Source: Hyphomicrobiales bacterium
GTDB lineage: Bacteria; Pseudomonadota; Alphaproteobacteria; Rhizobiales; Rhizobiaceae
Direction of reading: 5' to 3'
Length of the DNA: 64,000 nucleotides
Assembly (NCBI GenBank): GCA_900471605.1
Contig: UCEY01000031.1
Span: 109,223-173,222, forward strand
Part shown: positions 25,871 through 34,156 of the stretch, piece after piece
Layout of the letters: every line of letters starts with the position of its first letter
Numbering within the stretch: the first letter of the stretch is position 1
The notes under the pieces: generated by a model
Seen by the model: the letters and a program-made list of their open reading frames with translations, nothing else
What the model was told of the DNA's origin: nothing
Databases searched by the model: none
Program-made: the position numbers and the translations under genes

Positions 25871-26650
25871 CTAGAAGCCGCCGCGATCCTCGGTGAAGAG
25901 ATCGCGCAGGATCACGCCGCCCGCCTCGGTATAGGCTTCCGAGCCGACGAAGATCGCGCGCCGATCCGTCGCCGCAATGTGCGAGCGGGTGAGGTCGCGG
26001 CGGATGACGGATGGATCGCGATTATAAGAAAGGTTGTCGTAAACCTGCTCCTGCCGGGCGTGATCCTCCACGACGGCAAAGGCCATCAATTGGTCCAGCG
26101 TCACCCCGCCATCGCGATAGACCTGCATCAGCTTGGGGCTGACAGCGCCAAGGCGCATTCGCTGCCGCACGACATGGGCCGTAACGCCGAAGCGGGCGGC
26201 GATTTCCTCCGCGCCCCATCCGCGATTTTCCGCAAGCTCGCGGAAGCGCTCATATTCATCGGCGGGATGCAGGTTCTCGCGGTTGACGTTCTCGTCCAGG
26301 CTGATCTCGGCCGGATCGTTCTGCATGTCGATGACGCAGCGGATCGGCTCGGTCTTCTTGATCTGCTTGCGCTTCACGCGCAGCAACTGCGCCAGCCTCC
26401 GGCCTTCGCCGATGGTGACGAAATAGAAGCCGGTTTCCGCGCCCTCGGCGTCAAACTCCGGCTCCACCACCAGATTTTGCAGGATGCCCTTGGCGTGGAT
26501 GCTCGCCGCCTTCGCCTCGATAGAGGCCTCGCTATGCGGCGTCTTCCGGGCGTTCCGGGGCGACTTCTTGAGCTTGTTGAGCGGGATGAAAATTTCCGCG
26601 CGGTTGGCGGCGGCGGTGACAGCGGTCGTTTCGTTTACAGCGGTCGTCAT
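25871..26650 (-). CDS. parB: ParB/RepB/Spo0J-type nuclease-like protein, N-terminal part
   Basis: 259 residues from ATG 26650. The ParB N-terminal domain is clear: IFIPLNKLKKSPRNARK, then ILQNLVVEPEFD, GEGRRLAQLLRVKRK and DENVNRENLHPADEYERF. The helix-turn-helix core follows (GAEEIAARFGVTAHVVRQRM). The frame ends at an amber codon after EDRGGF, where relatives continue for another 430 residues. Plasmid and ICE proteins of this type bind DNA and help partition or control. Its 84-bp leader is shared with the DUF932 gene. The short form keeps the ParB and helix-turn-helix parts and might still work. Confidence 0.85.
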   Translation of the reverse strand: MTTAVNETTAVTAAANRAEIFIPLNKLKKSPRNARKTPHSEASIEAKAASIHAKGILQNLVVEPEFDAEGAETGFYFVTIGEGRRLAQLLRVKRKQIKKTEPIRCVIDMQNDPAEISLDENVNRENLHPADEYERFRELAENRGWGAEEIAARFGVTAHVVRQRMRLGAVSPKLMQVYRDGGVTLDQLMAFAVVEDHARQEQVYDNLSYNRDPSVIRRDLTRSHIAATDRRAIFVGSEAYTEAGGVILRDLFTEDRGGF

Positions 26651-26731
26651 GGTCTTTGCTCCTAATGGGCCTGGGTTGAAGCGCAGCGCTGCGCTGCAAC
26701 CTTGCCCGTCGGCGAGACCGGGGTAGCAAGG
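26651..26731 (-). repeat. conserved structured leader, copy 2 (before parB)
   Basis: The same leader as at 21423-21503, with a single base change in the linker (GGGCCTGGG for GGGCTTGGG on the plus strand). Both hairpins and the GGAG site are kept. Similarity of lower quality continues upstream to about 26950. Confidence 0.75.
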
Positions 26732-27007
26732 GCAAGGGCGGCCGGGGCGGAGGGGGATCACCCGGCCTGCACAAGCGGATTTCCGCAATTGCGGATGTGC
26801 AGAAAGACGTATCCGCGCGGAAGGTCGGGGAGACCGCCCCGGACGGCGCCGGCTTGCCGGCGCTTCACCCTTGCCGGCGCGAGGGCGGAGCCCTTAGCAA
26901 ACAGGCCGGGCGTGAGCGTTAGCGGGAGCCAGACACAAGACGCGATCAGGGTGTTACGACTGAAATTAGGGGCGATTTCGTCCTGATCTCTATATCGATC
27001 GGGGCGT

Positions 27008-27073
27008 TGCGGGGTGTCCCCGCAGAAGGGGCTGGCCGAGACCTAAGGCTCGGCCGCAGGGGAAAGCTTTCCC
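27008..27073. promoter_or_regulatory. cluster of three inverted repeats upstream of the KAP-like operon
   Basis: In 66 bp lie TGCGGGG/CCCCGCA with a 3-nt loop (27008-27024), GGCCGAG/CTCGGCC with an 8-nt loop (27034-27055) and the palindrome GGGAAAGCTTTCCC (27060-27073). A further repeat, CGTTGC/GCAACG (27112-27141), precedes the start codon. No gene is seen between 26732 and 27169. They could be terminators, operators or a small structured RNA. Confidence 0.45.
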
Positions 27074-27169
27074 TTGAGGAAGATCGTTCTGATCCCCTCG
27101 AAAACACAACGCGTTGCTTGTAGGTTGAACGATACGCAACGACGATGATTGGGGGGAATTTCGCGGGTC

Positions 27170-28903
27170 ATGTCAGTCGAACTGGTGAAGGAGGAGATTT
27201 CGGAATTTCTGGGTCGGGTCGAGCCTGAGGTTTTGTGTATCCGTGGCAAATGGGGCGTCGGAAAAACATACACGTGGGCGAAGCGATTGGAAGAAGCGCA
27301 AAAATCCAAGAAAATAGGTTTGCAACGATATTCCTATGTTTCGCTTTTTGGAGTGAATACCCTCGATGAATTGAAGTTCGCGATCTTCGAGAACGTGATC
27401 ACGTTGAACGAGGGCGTCAAGAAAGCTGATCTGGCAACCCTGGACGCCTATGTTTCAAAGCTTGGCTCTTGGCGGAAGCTGACAAGGATCGCATCGTCGT
27501 TGCCGGTGATCAGAAATGTAGTGGGCACCGACGCAACATCGCTCGTGTCATTCATGACGATCCGAGACCAGATTATTTGCATCGACGATCTCGAACGACG
27601 TGGGCAGAAACTCGATGTCGGCGATGTACTCGGTTTGATTTCGTATTTGCGAGAGCAGCGTAATTGCAAGGTCGTCTTGATCCTGAATGACGAACAACTG
27701 GATGGAAACAATAGACGCGACTTTGAGAGGCACCTTGAGAAAGTAGTTGATGTATCGGTCGTATACGAGCCGCCGCCGGAGGTGTCGGTCGGTATCGCAG
27801 TCGTCGGCACCGACCCGGTCAGTCAGGACGTTCGTGATCGGTGCGTCGCCCTCGGCATCACCAACATTCGAGTCATGAAGCGGATTCTTCGCTTCACGGC
27901 GGCAATTCAGCCCATTCTCAAGGACTACGACCCGGATCTTTTGAAGATCGCAGTCAGCTCGATTACCCTGTTTGCGTGGTCGCACGACCAACCTGAGCAG
28001 GCGCCGTCGCTGACATTCCTCAAAGGCAAGACGATGGATACCTTTGGTTTGCAATCGAAGGATGATCTCTCGCCGGAAGAAGCCGCGTGGAACAGCCTGC
28101 TTGAAGTTTTCGGCTATACGTGGACCGACGACCTCGACCTGGTACTCATGGACGGCATTTGCGATGGCTATTTCGACCCGGAACGTGTGAAGAAGGCAGC
28201 GCAGGCTGTCCATGATCGCGTAGTGGCAACGAAGGCAGACGGGTCCTTCGAGCATGCGTGGCGTAGCTACCACGACTCGTTCGGCGACAATCGGGATGAG
28301 GTCTTGGATGGCCTTCACGAGTCTTTCCTGAAGAACGTCCAATACATTTCACCAACCAACCTCAACGGAACGGTCAGGCTGTTCAAGGAGTTGGGGCGCG
28401 CGGAGCAAGCTAAGGAATTACTCGACTATTATATGGCCAATCGGAACGAAGATCGGAGGTTTTTTGATCTCGATGAAAATCCGTTTGGCGGCATTGTCGA
28501 TGACGAGGATGTTCGGGCCGCGTTCGGCGAGCGCGCCGCAGAGGTGGAGGAAACGCGCGATCTCGCCGCCATTATGATGGCCATAAAGGGCGGCTGGGAC
28601 GAAGGTCAATTGACGGCTCTCGCGACCGCACCCGTTGATGAGTATCGGAAGGCGTTCAAATCGCATTCGGGTCAAGAGCTGCGGCGGATGCTCGCCAACG
28701 TATTTCAGTTCGACCGCGTCGTGAATGCTTCAGATGCCATGCGAGAGGTCCCGCGGCGCGCGAGAGAAGCGCTCAAGCAGATCGGCTCAGAGTCGGCAAT
28801 CAATGCCCGCCGCGTGGCGCGTTTTGGTGTAAAAATCGAACCTGCTGCAGATGATGGCGTGGCCGTCGTCGCTGAACAAGCAGCGGTCGAGGTCGCGAAG
28901 TGA
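27170..28903 (+). CDS. KAP-like P-loop NTPase, first gene of a two-gene cargo module
   Basis: A 577-residue protein. Walker A IRGKWGVGKT lies at about 24-33, Walker B QIICIDDLER at 134-143, and a sensor-like strand VVLILNDEQ at about 168-176, the pattern of KAP/STAND-related P-loop ATPases. The remaining 400 residues are helical and not recognised; no membrane segment is evident, unlike the KAP protein at 760-3006. ATG 27170 is chosen over a TTG at 27149; a G-rich site lies 11 nt upstream. The stop overlaps the next start (GTGA), so the two proteins are made together. A sensor or switch ATPase for the partner is a plausible role. Confidence 0.75.
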   Translation: MSVELVKEEISEFLGRVEPEVLCIRGKWGVGKTYTWAKRLEEAQKSKKIGLQRYSYVSLFGVNTLDELKFAIFENVITLNEGVKKADLATLDAYVSKLGSWRKLTRIASSLPVIRNVVGTDATSLVSFMTIRDQIICIDDLERRGQKLDVGDVLGLISYLREQRNCKVVLILNDEQLDGNNRRDFERHLEKVVDVSVVYEPPPEVSVGIAVVGTDPVSQDVRDRCVALGITNIRVMKRILRFTAAIQPILKDYDPDLLKIAVSSITLFAWSHDQPEQAPSLTFLKGKTMDTFGLQSKDDLSPEEAAWNSLLEVFGYTWTDDLDLVLMDGICDGYFDPERVKKAAQAVHDRVVATKADGSFEHAWRSYHDSFGDNRDEVLDGLHESFLKNVQYISPTNLNGTVRLFKELGRAEQAKELLDYYMANRNEDRRFFDLDENPFGGIVDDEDVRAAFGERAAEVEETRDLAAIMMAIKGGWDEGQLTALATAPVDEYRKAFKSHSGQELRRMLANVFQFDRVVNASDAMREVPRRAREALKQIGSESAINARRVARFGVKIEPAADDGVAVVAEQAAVEVAK

Positions 28904-30264
28904 GCGGTTTGATTTCCACGACGACCTTGTGGGACACGGACAAGATGGTGGCGCTGTCCGCTCATACGCGCCATCAGCATGTTCCCAGCCCGATTTCACC
29001 GCACTTTGTTGCCCCACTCGCCGTGGAAAATCTTTCGTTCGAGCCAATAGCGCTTGCGGCTGCTGTCGCTCGAACCGCGACAACTTGGGATGATGCACCG
29101 GCGGAGCTACTGGACGGTCTGCAAAGGAGTGCATTGATTGAACTGGAGACGCTCGTCGAAGGTGGTCGCACCTTCGAGCTGAAACCGCATTTTCGGTTTC
29201 TGGCGGACACGCACCGGTCGCAGTTTGCTGCGCGCGTCGGCGCGGGGATGACTGACCTTTACATGAATGCGTTGGGCTACACATGGAGAGCCAACGCGGT
29301 TTGCCTTTCCTCGACGCTCGATCCCCACGCCGACTTCATCTACGATGGCGGCAATGTCGCCGGCCACGGCGTGGTGCTGGCCGAAGCGCACGGATCGTTC
29401 GCTGCTGGTGCATCCAGCCAAAGCGTCAACCGTCAAGCCAAGCGAAAATACGCGAGGCAGGTGAAGCCCTACATCGCCGCTACCTCGCCGTTCGGCAAGG
29501 TAATCCACGGCTACTCGGTTGCGTTCGGTTCGGCGCCGGGCACAGCTGGCGGTTTCTTGAGCCTGTCGGAGACGAGGATAACTAAGCGGCGCGGGACGCG
29601 AGGCGTTCCGCCGCCGGCTGCCGAAGAAGGGGCCCGGCCGGACGGTACACCGACGCCTATTGTGCTGGCAGCGCACCGCTCGAACTTTCTTCTCATGGGC
29701 GCGGCGGATGTTGTCGATTGGATTGACTGGATTCGATCAAGCGACGGTGTTGCACCTGAGCCGGCGCCTATCGAATTCATCCGACTGCAATATGCCGGTC
29801 GCGACTACCTTGCTTCAGCGCCATGGTCGTGGCGGTCTGACTTTCCCCCTTGGTGGGAAGAAGATTTCTTTGGGCATCCTGGGTGGTGGCGCCACATACC
29901 TGGCGCACGCCGAAGGATGATGTCTTTAAACGGACCTCGCTTCGGCTGGTTCGTCATCGAGGAGAAGGCGGGCGCCGAATTCTTGAGTGCGCTCACCGGA
30001 ATGATTCGAGGGGGTGAGCGAGCAATACCGCCCACGCTTCAATTACCGACCTTTCAGCCGATCGGGTTCGGCCCTCCGGACAGCGAGGGCCTCGCCGTAA
30101 GCCGCGAAGGGGGCGACTATCGGTATGCCCTGTTTCGTGACGGCCTGGCGCTGCTCGGCGATCCGTTCCGCGGTCGCCTCCGCGATGTTGTTATCTGGTC
30201 GCCAAACGAGGGGGCTATCTTTGCGCTGAGCCGTTCTGGCGACGTCATTCTAGGACGACGTTGA
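28900..30264 (+). CDS. unrecognised 454-residue protein, partner of the KAP-like NTPase
   Basis: The GTG start at 28900 overlaps the NTPase stop by 4 bp. I do not recognise a family. The N-terminal third is mixed and helical. A Gly/His-rich segment follows (YDGGNVAGHGVVLAEAHGSF, then KVIHGYSVAFGS), with a Trp-rich segment at about 300-345 (SAPWSWRSDFPPWWEEDFF) and a beta-rich C-terminus. The two histidine-glycine motifs could be catalytic but this is a guess. It ends 20 bp inside the convergent Mrr-like gene. It is the most likely effector of the module. Confidence 0.7.
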   Translation: MSGLISTTTLWDTDKMVALSAHTRHQHVPSPISPHFVAPLAVENLSFEPIALAAAVARTATTWDDAPAELLDGLQRSALIELETLVEGGRTFELKPHFRFLADTHRSQFAARVGAGMTDLYMNALGYTWRANAVCLSSTLDPHADFIYDGGNVAGHGVVLAEAHGSFAAGASSQSVNRQAKRKYARQVKPYIAATSPFGKVIHGYSVAFGSAPGTAGGFLSLSETRITKRRGTRGVPPPAAEEGARPDGTPTPIVLAAHRSNFLLMGAADVVDWIDWIRSSDGVAPEPAPIEFIRLQYAGRDYLASAPWSWRSDFPPWWEEDFFGHPGWWRHIPGARRRMMSLNGPRFGWFVIEEKAGAEFLSALTGMIRGGERAIPPTLQLPTFQPIGFGPPDSEGLAVSREGGDYRYALFRDGLALLGDPFRGRLRDVVIWSPNEGAIFALSRSGDVILGRR

Positions 30265-31186
30265 AGGAGGGATACGGCCGCCGGAAAGCCGCAAGCACTC
30301 GATCGCGCGCTCGGTCCATCTCGCGAGCTGCTGCGTCGGTGAGCATGAAGGTAGGGCAAGTGGGATTGCCGCAGCCGCAGGGCCTGATTTCGCCGGACGA
30401 CAGCAGCATTTTGAATCGGCGGCGAAGCTGATCCAATTCACGGACCGTCAATTCCAGGGCGCTGCGGATGCCAGCATCGCGGATGTGGTGAAGCGAGGGA
30501 AGTCGGTGGATTTCGACGCCTTCTCGCGTTTGCCAGATGCCCGTGCTGAGCACCCGGATAGTGTCGTCGATGGCCTGTTGGAACGCGTGGAGATTGCTCT
30601 CCTGGTGAAATGGCGTCCGAAATGCCGGGCGATCGAATGCGCGGGCAAGCATCGCCAGAGCCTGCCCGTCATCGACGTCCTGAAACTTATCGACGAAATT
30701 GCGTAGCTCGACTTCGCTGTCGGGAAACGGAACGCCCTCGACAAGGCGCCGCAGGAGGAATTCGGCTCGAAGCCGGAGATGTTCCTCGAACTCCGCGCCG
30801 GACCAGATCGTCACTTTAGGGACGCCCAATTTCGCGGCCGCCAAGCGAACTTCGTCGCGACGCTGGGCCGATACACTGCTGCGGCATACGAACTTGAAGG
30901 CGTCAGGTTTGCCGGTGGTAGCGTTGACCGCTGCTGCCATATCCTTCTCAGCCTTCGCTTGGGTCAGGCTGTCGCGGTTGACGCATTGAATGACAGTGCA
31001 TTCGTCGGGTTGGTCGTCGAACGGCCGTGTGCCGATGATGTCGCGCCCTTGATCGCTTCCCGTCTGACCGAACCAAGCGAGATCAGCCCAGCCGTCACAA
31101 AGGTGGAAGGCGAACACGAGGCGCTCAAACTCGGTCCCGCTAAAATCCTCAAAATGAATGGGCCGGACGGTTCTTGCTATCGTCAT
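30245..31186 (-). CDS. Mrr-like restriction endonuclease-fold protein
   Basis: A 313-residue protein. The N-terminus has FEDFSGTEFERLVFAF, a helix with the conserved glutamate, then GSDQGRDIIG and CTVIQCVN, the spacing of an Mrr-type PD-(D/E)xK nuclease. The usual lysine of the QxK motif is replaced (QCVN), so activity is uncertain unless a nearby lysine takes over. The C-terminus has CGCGNPTCP, a possible metal site. Its ATG overlaps the PIN toxin stop by 4 bp (ATGA), making it the third gene of a toxin-antitoxin operon. Confidence 0.65.
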   Translation of the reverse strand: MTIARTVRPIHFEDFSGTEFERLVFAFHLCDGWADLAWFGQTGSDQGRDIIGTRPFDDQPDECTVIQCVNRDSLTQAKAEKDMAAAVNATTGKPDAFKFVCRSSVSAQRRDEVRLAAAKLGVPKVTIWSGAEFEEHLRLRAEFLLRRLVEGVPFPDSEVELRNFVDKFQDVDDGQALAMLARAFDRPAFRTPFHQESNLHAFQQAIDDTIRVLSTGIWQTREGVEIHRLPSLHHIRDAGIRSALELTVRELDQLRRRFKMLLSSGEIRPCGCGNPTCPTFMLTDAAAREMDRARDRVLAAFRRPYPSFNVVLE

Positions 31187-31629
31187 CTATCGGCCTCCCG
31201 GCTAGGCGCGCTGCGCAGCGGATTGAGGATCTCGATGCCTTCGAAATCCTTCTCGTTGTCCGTGACGACGACGCAGCCATTCGCCTCTGCCACTGCGGCG
31301 ATGATGGTGTCGAGGCCGCTTCGCGGCCGGCCTTTGGCCTTGCCGTTTGCCATGAGCCTTCCCCACGCGAGAGCTGCCTTTTCGTCAAAGGACAGCACCC
31401 GACCGGCAAAGAGCGCCTGCGGCCCTGTTGGGCCAGCAAACCAGGATTCGAGTTGGTCACGTCGCTTTCCTGCCGGCTTCTCCAGAACGCCGCGATGGAC
31501 TTCGGCGACGGTGAATGAGGCGATGAAGAGGTCCTCGTCGGACTGCTCGGCCAACCAGGCGATTAGCGATTCCGAGGGGGCCGGCTTTGTGAAGTTGCTG
31601 ATGATATTGGTGTCGAGAAGATACCGCAT
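31183..31629 (-). CDS. vapC: VapC-type PIN-domain toxin
   Basis: A 148-residue PIN-domain RNase. The acidic residues are in place: LLDTNIIS (D6), VAEVHRG (E), RSGLDTIIAA (D) and VVTDNEKDF (D), all needed for metal-dependent RNA cutting. Length is typical of VapC. It overlaps the antitoxin stop by one base (TGATG) and the Mrr-like start by four, so the three genes form one unit. In the family VapC cuts tRNA or rRNA when the antitoxin is lost. This would also stabilise the ICE. Confidence 0.88.
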   Translation of the reverse strand: MRYLLDTNIISNFTKPAPSESLIAWLAEQSDEDLFIASFTVAEVHRGVLEKPAGKRRDQLESWFAGPTGPQALFAGRVLSFDEKAALAWGRLMANGKAKGRPRSGLDTIIAAVAEANGCVVVTDNEKDFEGIEILNPLRSAPSREADR

Positions 31630-31931
31630 CAGATGTCGACCCTACGTCCTTCCTCGCGGGGACGGGTCAGGTCGAGTTCTGAGCCGATGAGCGGCGATGC
31701 AAGCAAAGCCTTGAGAATGCCGCCCTTCTTGGGTGGCTCGCCCGAGATCGTCTGGTTGACAGCCGCGCGCAGCCGATCGGCGTCAGCGCCGCCTTCGGCC
31801 AGGCGCTTGGCGACGGAGCGGATCAGCTCACGGTCGTCATCCCGACCGACCACCTCGAAGCGCGCCATGCCTCGCTCGGTCAGGCGGCTCCTGTAATTAT
31901 CGATTGCTCGGCGCTGGGGACTCTTGCTCAT
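31629..31931 (-). CDS. antitoxin of the VapC-type toxin
   Basis: A 100-residue protein starting MSKSPQRRAIDNYRSRLTERG, an arrangement seen in antitoxins paired with PIN toxins in alphaproteobacteria: short basic N-terminus, MARFEVVGRDDDRELIRSVA in the middle, and a C-terminal toxin-binding tail with SELDLTRPREEG. An imperfect palindrome centred on ACCGGT lies about 20 bp upstream (ATAACCGGTAAT) and may be the operator. The gene is the first of the three-gene operon. Confidence 0.8.
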   Translation of the reverse strand: MSKSPQRRAIDNYRSRLTERGMARFEVVGRDDDRELIRSVAKRLAEGGADADRLRAAVNQTISGEPPKKGGILKALLASPLIGSELDLTRPREEGRRVDI

Positions 31932-32233
31932 TCTGGTTCTCCGGACTATAACCGGTAATATAACCAGAGCGCTCCGAATCTGCAAGGCCGTCAGGTCGCG
32001 AAAGCGGATTCTGCCTTTGCAGAGGACATGCCGATGCACACGAACGCCGCCAAATATACGACGCTCCAGCACGATCGCTCCGTCGCACGCACTTCATTGA
32101 ACTACGCGACGGTTGGAAACTGCCGCCGGGGGTTTTCGTCGTCCGCACTTGGGCGTCGAATGCCGCAAGTCGAAGTTCGTATTAACACTCGGAAATGCTT
32201 TGATATTTCGATGCTTAGCACGAAAATATCAGC
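31932..32233. other. gap between antitoxin and recombinase operon
   Basis: No gene is seen. Its left end holds the probable antitoxin promoter with an ACCGGT-centred palindrome. Its right end holds the inverted repeat TGATATTTCG / CGAAAATATCA (32201-32231), which stops two bases before the start of the 75-residue gene, where a ribosome site would normally be. Confidence 0.5.
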
Positions 32234-32461
32234 ATGTCAGCAAAGCAATACATCACTCCGATCGAACCTGACGGCGACGACTTCTTCGACTACGCGGCAA
32301 AGGGCTTTCGTGTGGAGCCCCGCGAACGTCGACCTAAGAAGGCGAAATATTCGCCGCGGGTCATTGCGGAGTGGCCGCCCGGCGTTACCGAGGCGGAACT
32401 GGATATTTTCGAGATCCATCTGGCCGACATCCTGGACGAAATTTTCGGTCCGGAAAAATAA
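32234..32461 (+). CDS. hypothetical 75-residue protein before the serine recombinase
   Basis: A small acidic protein: SAKQYITPIEPDGDDFFDYAA, a basic middle (RERRPKKAKYSPR) and an acidic end (ELDIFEIHLADILDEIFGPE). No family is recognised. It lies 21 bp before the recombinase gene on the same strand, so it may be co-transcribed and serve as a regulator or partner of recombination. There is no ribosome site; instead an inverted repeat of about 10 bp abuts the ATG, which may mean leaderless or regulated translation. Confidence 0.55.
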   Translation: MSAKQYITPIEPDGDDFFDYAAKGFRVEPRERRPKKAKYSPRVIAEWPPGVTEAELDIFEIHLADILDEIFGPEK

Positions 32462-32482
32462 TCTGACTAAAGGAGGCGTCGC

Positions 32483-34156
32483 ATGAAAGCCAAAGCGAAC
32501 CTCGCCTTGGCGACGCCGGGGCGTGCCGCTCTTTATCTCCGCGTGTCGACGGGACGGCAGGCGGAGCATGATTTGTCGATTCCGGACCAGCGGCGCCAGC
32601 TTCGAGCCTATTGCGAGGCGAAGGGGATCGAAGTTGTCGCTGAGTTTGTCGAACCTGGTGCATCCGCGACCGACGATCGGCGACCGGAATTTCAGAAGAT
32701 GATGGACGCTGCATCGGAAAGACCGGCTCCATTCGACACGATCATCGTCCACTCGTTCTCGCGCTTCTTCCGCGACCAGTTCCAGCTCGAGTTCTATTTC
32801 CGTCGGCTGGCCAAGAACGGTGTAAAGCTCACGTCCATCACGCAGGACCTCGGCGACGATCCGATCAGTGGCATGATGCGACAGATCATGGCGCTGTTCG
32901 ATGAGTATCAGTCGAAAGAGAATGCCAAGCATACGCTTCGTGCCATGCGGGAGAACGCGCGCCAGGGCTATTGGAACGGCTCGCGACCGCCCTATGGCTA
33001 TCGGATCATCGCGGCCGAAACGCGCGGGCAACGCACGAAGAAGAAGATCGAGCCCGATCCGCTGCTCATCGATAACGTCAAACTGATCTTTCGCCTCGCG
33101 CGTGTGGGCGACGGCGATGGGCCGATGGGCTCGCGGCAGATCGCGGGCTACCTGAACGAGCGGGGTATCCGGACACAGACGGGCGGCCGGTGGGGCGTCG
33201 GTGGGGTGCATCAGATCCTGACCCGGGAGACCTACATCGGCAAGCACCGCTTCAACGTATCGAGCTGGCGCAAGGGCGTGGAGAAGCCGGCCGAGGAGGT
33301 TGTCGAGGTCGAGGTTACCCCGATCATCGCGGCCGAAGAGTTCGAAGAGGTTCAGGCCATCATGCGGTCGCGAAGCCCACAGCTCCGGGCGCCCCGGTTC
33401 GTCAGCGGGCCGACTTTGCTCGGCGGGGTCGCATTCTGCGCTGACTGCGGAGGTGCGATGACGCTTCGGACATCCGGAAAGGGCACGGAATATCGCTATT
33501 ATACCTGCTGCACGGCGGCGCGACAGGGTCGGAAGGGGTGCAAGGGACGATCTATCCCGATGGACGAGCTGAACGACGTGATCGTGGCCAATGTGGTCGA
33601 GCGGCTTCTCGATCCAAAATTCCTGGAGGAAGCTCTCGGGGGGCTTCTGAAGCGTCGGGATGAAGTGGCGGAAAAGGAGACGGGTCGCATCGTTGCGCTG
33701 AAGCGCAACGCTCTCGATGCCGAGAACAAACTGACGCGGCTCTATGAGGCGATCGAGGCTGGCCTGGCGGACCTGACCGATTCCAATCTCAAGGGACGTA
33801 TCGCGGAGTTGAAGAGAATCAGGGACGCCGCCCAGGCCGATGTCGAACGGGCCGAGGGCCGAACCAAGGAGCGAATCGAAATCACGCCCGAGGCGCTACG
33901 AATGTTCGCCACGGGGGCAAAGGATCGGATGCGCCACAGCGACGGCTCGTTCAGGCGAAACTACATTCAGCAGCTAGTGCAGCGAGCAGAGGTCGGAACG
34001 AACGAAATTCGGATAGTCGGGTCTCGGAGCCGGCTTCTCCAGACGCTCGTCGCGTCTGGAGAAAAGCCTGGAGTGGAAACTGCGGCGCACGGCGTTCGCA
34101 GTTTCAATCTGAATTGGCTCCCCGGGCCGGATTCGAACCGGCGACCTGTCGATTAA
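32483..34156 (+). CDS. large serine recombinase (integrase of the element)
   Basis: A 557-residue serine recombinase. The catalytic domain has LYLRVSTGRQ with nucleophile S22, and FDTIIVHSFSRFFRD. A recombinase domain follows (PPYGYRI, about 170-290), then a zinc ribbon (FCADCGGAM and CCTAARQGRKGC, about 322-365) and a coiled coil (about 385-450). AAAGGAGG lies 8 nt before the ATG. The last 14 codons are the reverse complement of the tRNA-Asn 3' part, so the CDS reads into the attachment site. Most ICEs of this backbone use tyrosine integrases, so this is a swap. Confidence 0.93.
   Translation: MKAKANLALATPGRAALYLRVSTGRQAEHDLSIPDQRRQLRAYCEAKGIEVVAEFVEPGASATDDRRPEFQKMMDAASERPAPFDTIIVHSFSRFFRDQFQLEFYFRRLAKNGVKLTSITQDLGDDPISGMMRQIMALFDEYQSKENAKHTLRAMRENARQGYWNGSRPPYGYRIIAAETRGQRTKKKIEPDPLLIDNVKLIFRLARVGDGDGPMGSRQIAGYLNERGIRTQTGGRWGVGGVHQILTRETYIGKHRFNVSSWRKGVEKPAEEVVEVEVTPIIAAEEFEEVQAIMRSRSPQLRAPRFVSGPTLLGGVAFCADCGGAMTLRTSGKGTEYRYYTCCTAARQGRKGCKGRSIPMDELNDVIVANVVERLLDPKFLEEALGGLLKRRDEVAEKETGRIVALKRNALDAENKLTRLYEAIEAGLADLTDSNLKGRIAELKRIRDAAQADVERAEGRTKERIEITPEALRMFATGAKDRMRHSDGSFRRNYIQQLVQRAEVGTNEIRIVGSRSRLLQTLVASGEKPGVETAAHGVRSFNLNWLPGPDSNRRPVD
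34035..34105. repeat. two inverted repeats beside the attachment site
   Basis: TTCTCCAGACGC/GCGTCTGGAGAA (34035-34063, 5-nt loop) and GAAACTGCG/CGCAGTTTC (34076-34105) are perfect inverted repeats within the 3' end of the recombinase gene, 10-80 bp from the tRNA. They could be recombinase-binding arms of the attachment site or a transcription stop. Confidence 0.55.

Noticed and set aside
34120..34156. Treating the PGPDSNRRPVD tail of the recombinase as a functional protein motif
   Set aside because: It is the translated antisense of the tRNA 3' part and is a common artefact of genes running into tRNA genes.
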